Of a stretch of DNA of 5,624 nt, positions 1-5,247 are shown piece by piece. Location: NCBI GenBank assembly GCA_002049885.1, contig MVCS01000132.1, forward strand, positions 1 to 5,624, in the 5' to 3' direction. The notes under the pieces are model-generated. The model had not been told where the DNA came from. It saw only the letters and a program-made list of their open reading frames with translations, and did not search any database. The stretch is from Planctomycetales bacterium 4484_123. Its GTDB lineage: Bacteria; Planctomycetota; Phycisphaerae; SM23-33. How positions within the stretch are numbered: the stretch's first letter is position 1; each line of letters opens with the position of its first letter. The translations under genes were made by a program, and so were the position numbers.

Positions 1-207
1 AAGGGCTTCCGGGCGGTGGTGGGCCTGATCGTGGGGGCCGTGGCGTACTTTCTGGTGGCCAGCGCCGTGGCCGACGCCTACGCGGTGAGCCGCGCGGAGA
101 GCTTCAAGGCCGCCGACCTGACCGGGGCGGTGGTGAAGGTCATCATCGCCGCCGCCGCCGGGTTCATCTACTACTTCGCCACCGTGCTGGGCTCGGGGGT
201 GCGTCGG
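1..207 (+). CDS. Unidentified two-helix membrane segment, open at the left edge and in frame with secY
   Basis: This stretch is open from the first base and has no stop before secY. Third positions are mostly G or C, as in the real genes nearby, so it looks truly coding. It encodes two hydrophobic segments (about bases 16-84 and 121-198) separated by a polar linker containing SRAESFKAAD. Basic residues lie before the first segment (KGFR) and after the second (VRR), which suggests a hairpin with both ends in the cytoplasm. That fits SecY, whose N-terminus is also cytoplasmic. I do not recognise the family. The two-helix layout loosely recalls the N-terminal part of multi-helix SecE proteins, but the diagnostic amphipathic SecE region is not here. 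It may be the tail of an upstream gene joined to secY, a natural N-terminal extension of SecY, or the result of a misjoin. The tail of rplO, the usual left neighbour of secY, is not seen. Confidence 0.5.
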
Positions 208-1563
208 GTGCTGGAGCGCATCTTTTCCATCCCCGAACTCGTCAGGAAGCTGGCCTTCACCCTGGGGCTGCTGTGCATCTACCGCATCGGCTTCCACATC
301 CCCCTGCCCGGGCTGAACCAGGAGGTCGTCCAGAGCTTCATGAGGCAGCAGGAGCAGGGGGCCTTCGGTCAGATGCTGGAGTACGTGGCGCTGTTCACCG
401 GCGGAAACCTGCGGCGCTCCACGCTGTTCGGGCTGGGCATCATGCCCTACATCTCCGCCAGCATCATCTTCCAGCTCCTGGTGCCGGTGGTCCCGGCCCT
501 GGAGAAACTTCAGAAGGAAGGCCAGGCGGGCTACAAGAAGATCCAGGAGTACACCCGCTACGCCACCGTGGCCCTGTGTCTGGTCCAGGCCAGCATGTGG
601 ATGGTCTTCCTGCACAATCAGCACCTGATCTACCCCAGCTTCGCGGGCTCACTGAAGATCATGCTGATGGGCGTCTTCGGGCTGACCACCGGCACGCTGT
701 TCCTGATGTGGCTGGGCGAGCAGATCGACGAGTACGGCATCGGCAACGGCATCAGCCTGTTGATCATGGCCGGCATCGTGGCCCGGCTGCCGGTGGCCAT
801 CCAGCGGCTCATACAGAGCGCCTCCTTGAGGGTCACCAGCGCCGACAGCAGTGAGATCGGCCTGATAAAGATCGTGTTCCTGATAGCGGCCTTCGTCTTC
901 GTGGTGGCCGGGTCCATCCTCATTTGCCAGGCCCAGCGGCGAATCCCCATCCAGCAGGCCAAGCACACCCGAGGCCGGCGGGTCTATGGCGGGCAGCGGC
1001 AGTACCTGCCCCTGCGGGTCAACCACGGCGGGGTGATGCCCATCATCTTTGCCTCCTCACTGCTGATCCTGCCCAACGCCTTGTTCCGGCGGCTGGCCGA
1101 CTGGAGGCCCGGCAACAGCGTCCTGGCCCTGCTGGGGAAGGCCTTCAGCTATGGCGACCTGGTGTACAACCTGGCCTACGTGGCGCTGATCTTCTTCTTC
1201 GCGTACTTCTGGACGACAGTACAGTTTCGCCCCAAGGACATGTCCGACCAGTTGCGAGATTACGGCCACTTCATCCCGGGCCTGCGCCCGGGGAAGCGCA
1301 CGGCCGACTACCTCGAAAGGGTCATGGAGCGGATCACATACTGCGGGGCTGGCTTCCTGGCCGTCATCGCGGTAATCCCGCAGGCGGTGGCCGCGGCCAT
1401 GGGCATCCCCTTCGTCATCGCCAGTTTCCTGGGCGGCACGGCCCTGCTGATCATGGTGGCCGTGGCCCTTGACCTGGTTCAGCGGATCGAATCCAACCTG
1501 ATCATGCGCAGCTACGGTGGCTTCCTCGGTGAAGGTGGCCGTATCAAGGGAAGCCGTGAATGA
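208..1563 (+). CDS. secY: Preprotein translocase subunit SecY
   Basis: SecY is the ten-helix channel of the Sec translocon; with SecE and SecG, and driven by SecA or the ribosome, it moves unfolded proteins across or into the inner membrane. From GTG 208 the product is 451 residues, normal for the family. Recognisable parts are the start MLERIFSIPEL, helix 1 ending in RIGFHIPLPG, the plug/helix-2 region GLGIMPYISASIIFQLL (about residues 75-91), the cytoplasmic loop with YGGQRQYLPLRVN followed by GVMPIIFASS (about 258-282), the loop with FRPKDM and HFIPGLRPGKRTADYL (about 340-370), and the C-terminal tail LIMRSYGGFLGEGG. GTG 208 is chosen because homology begins there and a G-run (195-199) lies 8 nt upstream. 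GTG 199 and GTG 184 are alternatives. The frame stays open to the window edge, so a fused longer product is possible. Family call is near certain; the start is not. Confidence 0.96.
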   Translation: MLERIFSIPELVRKLAFTLGLLCIYRIGFHIPLPGLNQEVVQSFMRQQEQGAFGQMLEYVALFTGGNLRRSTLFGLGIMPYISASIIFQLLVPVVPALEKLQKEGQAGYKKIQEYTRYATVALCLVQASMWMVFLHNQHLIYPSFAGSLKIMLMGVFGLTTGTLFLMWLGEQIDEYGIGNGISLLIMAGIVARLPVAIQRLIQSASLRVTSADSSEIGLIKIVFLIAAFVFVVAGSILICQAQRRIPIQQAKHTRGRRVYGGQRQYLPLRVNHGGVMPIIFASSLLILPNALFRRLADWRPGNSVLALLGKAFSYGDLVYNLAYVALIFFFAYFWTTVQFRPKDMSDQLRDYGHFIPGLRPGKRTADYLERVMERITYCGAGFLAVIAVIPQAVAAAMGIPFVIASFLGGTALLIMVAVALDLVQRIESNLIMRSYGGFLGEGGRIKGSRE

Positions 1564-1615
1564 GGGTGTGCGGACAGGCGAGCCGCCGTTGCCCGGCCGG
1601 CCTCGGGGCCGTCGG

Positions 1616-1721
1616 CCTGCCGGGGCCTGTGCGGCGGGCGCTGGCGGGCACTGCCGGCGGGGCCGTCCGATGTGGTTTGAAAAGTGAAACGTGCAGCGGC
1701 GGGCACGGGCGCCCCGGCAGG
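1616..1721 (+). repeat. 11-bp inverted repeat in the secY-map gap, covering the map ribosome-binding region
   Basis: CCTGCCGGGGC at 1616-1626 is the exact reverse complement of GCCCCGGCAGG at 1711-1721, 84 nt apart. The right arm ends in the AGG that starts the likely Shine-Dalgarno sequence of map. If the mRNA folded this way, map translation would be partly blocked. The surrounding 168-nt gap (1564-1731) is extremely GC-rich and also holds a local hairpin, CGGCC/GGCCG with loop TCGG, at 1598-1611. No T-run follows either structure, so these are not standard intrinsic terminators. In DNA this rich in G and C a chance repeat of this length is possible. Confidence 0.45.
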
Positions 1722-1723
1722 GG
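1719..1723 (+). promoter_or_regulatory. Likely ribosome-binding site of map
   Basis: AGGGG ends 8 nt before GTG 1732. This spacing is better than that of GGAA at 1737-1740, which ends only 3 nt before the alternative GTG 1744, and it is the reason for the chosen start. Confidence 0.5.
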
Positions 1724-1731
1724 TGCAAGGT

Positions 1732-2511
1732 GTGGCGGAAGACGTGGCAATCAAGCTCAAATCCGGGCGTGAGATCGAGCTGATGCGCCGGGCTGGAGCC
1801 GTCGTCCGCGAGGTGCTCCAGCGCCTGGGCGAGATGGTGGCGCCGGGCGTGACCACCGCGGAGCTGGATGCCGAGGCCGAACGCCTGACCCACGAGCTGG
1901 GTGGCGAAGCCCTGTTCAAGGGCGTGCCCGGCCGCGGCGGGCCGTTCCCGGGAACCATCTGCGCGTCCATCGACGAGCAGGTGGTGCACGGCATACCCTC
2001 GGAGAGGCCCATCGGCCCCGGACAGATCGTCAGCATCGACTACGGCTGCCGGCTGGACGGCTACTGTGCCGACGCTGCGGCGACCTTCATGGTCGCGCCC
2101 GTGCCGGCCCGCGTAGAGGAGTTGGTGGCGACCACGCGGCGGGTCCTGGAGATCGCCGTGGAGATGGCCAGGCCCGGCATCCTGTGGAGCCGGATCGCCG
2201 CGGAGATGGAAAAGTACGCCTCCAGTCGCGGCTTCGCCGTGGTCCGGGAGTTCGTCGGGCACGGCATCGGAAGAGACATGCACGAGGACCCCAAGGTCCC
2301 CAACCTGGTCAGCGAGGAACTGCTGAAACGGGACATCTTGTTGGAAGAAGGGCTGGTCATTGCCGTCGAGCCCATGATCAACATGGGCACGCACGAGGTG
2401 GTGCTGGCACCGGACGGGTGGACGGTGGTCACCCGCGACCGGAAGCCCTCAGCCCATTTTGAGCACACCCTGGCGGTGGTCGCCGGCGGGGTGGAGGTGC
2501 TGACCGCCTGA
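1732..2511 (+). CDS. map: Type I methionine aminopeptidase
   Basis: This cytosolic metalloenzyme removes the initiator methionine from nascent proteins, after deformylation, when the second residue is small. From GTG 1732 it is 259 residues, usual for the bacterial type I form without an N-terminal zinc-finger extension. All expected active-site residues are visible: H86 (VVHGIP), metal ligands D103 (SIDYG) and D114 (CADAAATF, 11 residues later, the same spacing as in E. coli), H177 (FVGHGIG), H184 (MHEDP), E213 (VIAVEPM) and E244 (HFEHTL). The start is uncertain: GTG 1744 would give the more classic MAIKLKSGREIE (255 residues), and GTG 1684 a 275-residue form with a low-complexity Ala/Gly leader. 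The gene sits between secY and rpmJ. adk, often found between secY and map, is absent, as is infA on the other side. Function is secure; the start is moderately sure. Confidence 0.95.
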   Translation: MAEDVAIKLKSGREIELMRRAGAVVREVLQRLGEMVAPGVTTAELDAEAERLTHELGGEALFKGVPGRGGPFPGTICASIDEQVVHGIPSERPIGPGQIVSIDYGCRLDGYCADAAATFMVAPVPARVEELVATTRRVLEIAVEMARPGILWSRIAAEMEKYASSRGFAVVREFVGHGIGRDMHEDPKVPNLVSEELLKRDILLEEGLVIAVEPMINMGTHEVVLAPDGWTVVTRDRKPSAHFEHTLAVVAGGVEVLTA

Positions 2512-2518
2512 GGTTTCC

Positions 2519-2526
2519 GAGGAAGG
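2519..2526 (+). promoter_or_regulatory. Ribosome-binding site of rpmJ
   Basis: GAGGAAGG lies 7 nt before ATG 2534 and starts 7 nt after the map stop. It is one of the best Shine-Dalgarno matches in the window and confirms the small gene that follows. Confidence 0.75.
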
Positions 2527-2533
2527 TGTGGTC

Positions 2534-2647
2534 ATGAAGGTCAAGAGTTCGGTGCGAAGGCGCTGCGAGAACTGCCGCATCGTGCGGCGCAAAGGGGTCG
2601 TGCGGGTGATCTGTTCCGACCCCAAGCACAAGCAGCGGCAGGGCTGA
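2534..2647 (+). CDS. rpmJ: 50S ribosomal protein L36
   Basis: L36 (bL36) is the smallest large-subunit protein and binds domains of 23S rRNA through a zinc ribbon. The reading frame is MKVKSSVRRRCENCRIVRRK then GVVRVICSDPKHKQRQG, 37 residues, the usual length. The zinc ligands C11, C14, C27 and H32 are all present, so this is the zinc-binding form rather than the zinc-free paralogue made during zinc shortage in some bacteria. It starts 22 nt after map and is followed 24 nt later by rpsM. Its place between map and rpsM is the standard one. infA, which commonly precedes it, is missing here. Confidence 0.95.
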   Translation: MKVKSSVRRRCENCRIVRRKGVVRVICSDPKHKQRQG

Positions 2648-2655
2648 CAGCCCCC

Positions 2656-2663
2656 GGAAAGGG
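2656..2663 (+). promoter_or_regulatory. Likely ribosome-binding site of rpsM
   Basis: GGAAAGGG ends 8 nt before ATG 2672. A second purine run, AGGA at 2666-2669, is too close to the start to be the main site. Confidence 0.5.
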
Positions 2664-2671
2664 TCAGGACG

Positions 2672-3055
2672 ATGCCACGTATTGTGGGTGTGGACATACC
2701 CAACGACAAGCCGGCGTTCGTCGCGCTGCGCTACATCTACGGCATCGGGCCGACGCGGGCCTTGGAGGTCTGCAGCAAGGCGGAGATCGACCCGAAGGTA
2801 CATGCCGGCAAGCTCACCGAAGAGGAGCTCCGGCGCATCGCCACGGTGCTGGATGCCGAGTATGTCATCGAGGGCCAGCTTCGCCGGCAGGTGCAGCAGA
2901 ACATCGCCCGCCTGCGCGACATCCAATGTTACCGCGGGCTGCGGCACCGCCGCGGGCTGCCCGTCCGCGGCCAGCGGACCAAGACCAACGCCCGCACCCG
3001 CAAGGGCCCGCGGAAGACCGTGGCCGGCAAGAGGTCGGTCAAGGAAATGCGGTAA
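2672..3055 (+). CDS. rpsM: 30S ribosomal protein S13
   Basis: S13 (uS13) sits in the head of the small subunit, contacts 16S rRNA and the P-site tRNA through its basic tail, and takes part in bridges to the large subunit. The 127-residue product matches the family from end to end: start MPRIVGVDIPNDKPAFVALR, helix-turn segment YGIGPTRALEVC (about residues 23-34), central LRRQVQQNIARL, the signature YRGLRHRRGLPVRGQRT (about 88-104), and a Lys/Arg-rich tail TRKGPRKTVAGKR. The ATG start agrees with homology and a purine-rich site upstream. It heads the alpha-operon block rpsM-rpsK-rpsD-rpoA-rplQ; here it follows rpmJ by 24 nt, so cotranscription with the spc genes is likely. Confidence 0.97.
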   Translation: MPRIVGVDIPNDKPAFVALRYIYGIGPTRALEVCSKAEIDPKVHAGKLTEEELRRIATVLDAEYVIEGQLRRQVQQNIARLRDIQCYRGLRHRRGLPVRGQRTKTNARTRKGPRKTVAGKRSVKEMR

Positions 3056-3082
3056 GACAGCACTAGAACGGATCGGGTGACA

Positions 3083-3460
3083 ATGGCCAGTTCACGCAGG
3101 AGACCGCGACGCGGCGTCAGCAAGGCCATAGTGCACGTCAAGGCCACCTTCAACAACACGCTGGTGACCTTCACGGACAGCAACGGCAACGTGCTGTGTC
3201 AGGCCTCTGCCGGCACGGTCGGCTTCAAGGGCTCGCGCAAGAGCACGCCTTTTGCCGCCCAGCGGGCCGCAGAACAGGCCGCGTACAAGGCCAAGAGGAT
3301 GGGTGTCACGGAAGTCGAGGTGCGGGTCAAGGGCCCGGGCTCCGGCCGGGAAAGCGCCGTCACCGCCCTCCAGGGCGCCGGCATCCGCGTTACCGCCATC
3401 CAGGACGTCACCCCCATCCCGCATGACGGCTGCCGGCCTCGGAAAAAGAGGCGGGTGTGA
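3083..3460 (+). CDS. rpsK: 30S ribosomal protein S11
   Basis: S11 (uS11) lies on the 30S platform near the mRNA exit side and helps form the Shine-Dalgarno cleft. From ATG 3083 it has 125 residues: a basic start (MASSRRRPRRGVSKAIVHV), the NNTLVTFTDSNGN strand region (about residues 26-38), GPGSGRESAVTALQGAG, and the conserved end VTPIPHDGCRPRKKRRV. GTG 3077 is in frame and would add two residues; ATG is preferred by homology. The Shine-Dalgarno signal is weak (GGA at 3070-3072). The PHDG site carries Asp115 where E. coli has the Asn that is converted to isoaspartate. The gene follows rpsM after 27 nt. Identity is certain. Confidence 0.97.
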   Translation: MASSRRRPRRGVSKAIVHVKATFNNTLVTFTDSNGNVLCQASAGTVGFKGSRKSTPFAAQRAAEQAAYKAKRMGVTEVEVRVKGPGSGRESAVTALQGAGIRVTAIQDVTPIPHDGCRPRKKRRV

Positions 3461-3664
3461 GGATGCCCTCTGCCTGGCGGCCGCTGGAGCTCGGGCCCCG
3501 GCCGGCTCGTGACCTCCCCGGCGGGGCGGTGGCGGAGGCGTGCGGCGGGCTGGGCAGTCCCGGCCCGTGCGTCGGCACCGATGGCCTGGGGCCTTCGAGC
3601 GTGGGCATACGGACGTTGGATATGGACTTCGGGATTTCGGCTGTGGAACTTCGAGTTTGAGATC
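3461..3664 (+). other. 204-nt gap between rpsK and rpsD, possible rpsD leader
   Basis: This is the longest spacer in the window, while most other gaps here are about 20-60 nt. It is GC-rich up to about 3600, then drops to about half GC. Small hairpins can be drawn at 3513-3529 (CCTCCCC/GGGGCGG with one mismatch, loop GGC) and 3567-3578 (GTGC/GCAC, loop GTCG). There is no T-run and no clear promoter. In several bacteria S4 represses its own synthesis by binding a structured leader, either before rpsM or before rpsD, so a leader role is conceivable, but I cannot match a known S4-binding fold. A GTG-started frame at 3457-3660 has no recognisable product and is not called. Confidence 0.4.
3611..3664 (+). 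repeat. Degenerate ~7-nt periodic tract just upstream of rpsD
   Basis: Successive units GGACGTT, GGATAT, GGACTTC, GGGATTTC, GGCTGT, GGAACTTC and GAGTTTGAGATC start 6 to 8 nt apart and share a GGAYTTC-like core. The tract is about 50 percent GC against the much higher surroundings. It runs right up to the rpsD start and may supply its only, weak, ribosome-binding purines (GAG at 3653-3655). It resembles short-period intergenic repeats that I recall from planctomycete-type genomes, but that link is from memory. Confidence 0.4.
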
Positions 3665-4297
3665 ATGGGACGCTATACAGGACCCTCTTGCAGGTTGTGT
3701 CGCCGTCAGGGCGTGAAGCTGATGCTCAAGGGCGCGCGCTGCGAAAGCGCCAAGTGCCCGCTGGAACGTCAGTGGCGGAACAATCCTCCGGGCATGCACA
3801 GTTGGCGTCGGGGCCGGCCCAGCGAGTACGGCATCCGCCTGCGCGAAAAGCAGAAGGTCAAGCGCTTCTACGGCGTGTACGAGCGGCAGTTCATGCGCTA
3901 CTTCCGCCAGGCCGAACGCCAGAAGGCCAACACCGGGGCGGCCCTGTTGAGCCTGCTGGAGCGGCGGCTGGACAACGTGGTTTACAAGCTGGGCTTTGCC
4001 CCCTCCCGGGCGGCGGCGAGGTTGACCATCACCCATGGGCACATCTATGTCAATGGCCGGCGGATGGGGATTCCCTCCTACCTGGTCAAGCCCGGGGACA
4101 AGATTTCCGTCAAGCCCAGCGAGAAGTCGGTGAAGCTGGTTCGGGCCCGGTTGGAGGAGCTGGGCGAGCCGCAGTTGCAGAACTGGCTTAGCCTGGACAT
4201 GGCCAAGCTGGAGGGCACGGTGCTGGCCATGCCTACCCGCGACGACGTGATGATCCCCGTGGAAGAGAACCTGATCGTGGAGCTGTGCAGTCGATGA
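3665..4297 (+). CDS. rpsD: 30S ribosomal protein S4
   Basis: S4 (uS4) is a primary assembly protein that nucleates folding of the 5' domain of 16S rRNA, sits at the mRNA entry tunnel, and in many bacteria represses its own operon. The product from ATG 3665 is 210 residues. The N-terminus MGRYTGPSCRLCRRQG starts a four-cysteine zinc site, C9, C12, C26 and C31, the arrangement known from Thermus-type S4. Next come YGIRLREKQKVKRFYGVYE (about residues 56-74) and QFMRYFRQAE. The S4 RNA-binding fold follows at about 98-165 with RRLDNVVYKLGFAPSRAAAR and ITHGHIYVNGRR. The conserved end is IPVEENLIVELCSR. The frame is open upstream to GTG 3509, but that extension is Trp/Arg-rich and not S4-like. The Shine-Dalgarno signal is weak. 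Confidence 0.97.
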   Translation: MGRYTGPSCRLCRRQGVKLMLKGARCESAKCPLERQWRNNPPGMHSWRRGRPSEYGIRLREKQKVKRFYGVYERQFMRYFRQAERQKANTGAALLSLLERRLDNVVYKLGFAPSRAAARLTITHGHIYVNGRRMGIPSYLVKPGDKISVKPSEKSVKLVRARLEELGEPQLQNWLSLDMAKLEGTVLAMPTRDDVMIPVEENLIVELCSR

Positions 4298-4341
4298 CCG
4301 CCCCCGGGCATCTCCCGGATGGCGGCGTTGAAGGCTTATTC

Positions 4342-4346
4342 GGAGG
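4342..4346 (+). promoter_or_regulatory. Ribosome-binding site of rpoA
   Basis: GGAGG ends 9 nt before ATG 4356, a strong match that fixes the rpoA start. The rest of the 58-nt rpsD-rpoA spacer holds only a short hairpin, CCGGG/CCCGG with loop CATCT, at 4304-4318, without a T-run. Confidence 0.8.
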
Positions 4347-4355
4347 CTAGGGTCA

Positions 4356-5225
4356 ATGCGAATACGGTGGCGTGGCCTGGAACTGCCGACTCGGGTGACA
4401 TCGGACCCCGACCTTTCCACCCCGACCTATGGGCGGTTCATCATCGAGCCCTTTGAGCGGGGCTTCGGGACCACTGTGGGCAACTCGTTGCGGCGGATTC
4501 TGCTCAGTTCGCTCGAGGGCGCCGCCGTGACCAGCCTGAAGATCGCCGGCGTCCAGCACGAGTTCAGCTCCATTCCCGGCGTGCTGGAGGACGTCACGGA
4601 GATCGTGCTCAACGTCAAGAGCCTCATCGTCAAGTCGCACGCCGATTCGCCCAAGACGATGAGTGTCCACGGGGCCGTGGCCGGCCCCATCACCGCGGAC
4701 ATGATCGAGGCTGACCCGGCCATCGAGATCATCAACCGCGACCTGGTGCTGGCCACGCTGACCGACAACGTGGCCTTCGACATGGAGATGGTGGTGGAGA
4801 CCGGCCGGGGGTTCGTCCCCGCCGAGGAGCACATCAGCCCCGACGCCGACCAGGACATAGGGCGGATCTACATCGACGCGGTCTTTTCCCCCGTCACCCG
4901 CGTGCGCTACTCCACGGAGGACACGCGGGTCGGACAGCGGACGAATTACGACCGGCTCATCCTGGAGATCTGGACCAACGGCACGGTGATGCCGGAGATG
5001 GCCATGGTCGAAGCGGCCAAGATACTGCGGAAGCACCTGAACCCGTTCGTGCAGTATTTCGAACTGGGCGAGGCCATAGCCGACACCGGCCAGGCCGAGG
5101 CCGAGGCCGACATGGACGCCGAGCTGCGCAAGAAACTCAGCATGGAGATTCACGAACTCGAGCTTTCCGTGCGGGCCAACAACTGCCTGGACTCGGCCAA
5201 GATCCGCACCGTCGGCGAGTGGTAG
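4356..5225 (+). CDS. rpoA: RNA polymerase subunit alpha, truncated in its C-terminal domain
   Basis: Alpha dimerises to start RNA polymerase assembly; its C-terminal domain binds UP elements and activators. The N-terminal domain is intact: MRIRWRGLELP, then YGRFIIEPFERGFGTTVGNS and LRRILLSSLEG (about residues 25-55), the HEFSSIPGVLEDVTEIVLN region, and VEAAKILRKHLNPF near 230-245. An Ala/Glu-rich linker leads to the C-terminal domain, which opens normally with LELSVRANNCLDSAKIRTVGE, including R273, equivalent to the DNA-binding R265 of E. coli. It then ends abruptly in Trp and TAG. The product is 289 residues where about 330 is usual, so roughly 40-50 residues, including the second DNA-contact helix region, are missing. 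L17-like sequence begins in another frame at the stop. This looks like a deletion junction rather than a naturally short alpha. Confidence 0.93.
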   Translation: MRIRWRGLELPTRVTSDPDLSTPTYGRFIIEPFERGFGTTVGNSLRRILLSSLEGAAVTSLKIAGVQHEFSSIPGVLEDVTEIVLNVKSLIVKSHADSPKTMSVHGAVAGPITADMIEADPAIEIINRDLVLATLTDNVAFDMEMVVETGRGFVPAEEHISPDADQDIGRIYIDAVFSPVTRVRYSTEDTRVGQRTNYDRLILEIWTNGTVMPEMAMVEAAKILRKHLNPFVQYFELGEAIADTGQAEAEADMDAELRKKLSMEIHELELSVRANNCLDSAKIRTVGEW

Positions 5226-5229
5226 GGCC
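5209..5229 (+). other. rpoA/rplQ junction, probable deletion breakpoint
   Basis: Up to GAG at 5217-5219 the frame reads RpoA (RTVGE, where Leu would be expected next). From GGT 5221 the frame one base further on reads GRASAHRRAMRRN, an L17 signature that normally begins about ten residues into L17. The rest of the alpha C-terminal domain, the spacer and the L17 start are all missing at one point. From typical gene sizes I infer that about 200-250 bp are gone. Confidence 0.7.
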
Positions 5230-5247
5230 TCGGCTCATCGCCGGGCC

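Noticed and set aside
1598..1611. Hairpin after secY as a transcription terminator
   Set aside because: Only 5 bp, with no T-run after it, and map and the ribosomal genes continue on the same strand.
1057..2394. Minus-strand open frame of 445 codons across secY and map
   Set aside because: It lies opposite two clearly identified genes, has low-complexity His/Gly/Asp/Arg composition and no recognisable domain. Such antisense frames are common in GC-rich coding DNA.
3457..3660. 67-codon plus-strand frame in the rpsK-rpsD gap
   Set aside because: It overlaps the rpsK stop, has no Shine-Dalgarno sequence, shows no recognisable domain and ends in the periodic repeat tract.
3509..3664. N-terminal extension of S4 from GTG 3509
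   Set aside because: S4 homology and its zinc site start at ATG 3665. The extension is Trp/Ala/Arg-rich and partly encoded by the repeat tract.
3092..4420. Minus-strand open frame of 442 codons across rpsK and rpsD
   Set aside because: Shadow of rpsK and rpsD, no family features. The part over the gap has no ribosome-binding or domain support.
4353..5153. Minus-strand open frame of 266 codons opposite rpoA
   Set aside because: The opposite strand is a well-matched rpoA. The translation is His/Gly/Asp/Val-rich and unrecognisable.
5217..5229. Programmed +1 frameshift making an RpoA-L17 fusion
   Set aside because: No slippery codon: the P-site UGG would have to re-pair on GGU. Such a fusion would still lack most of the alpha C-terminal domain and the L17 start. 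A deletion explains the facts better.
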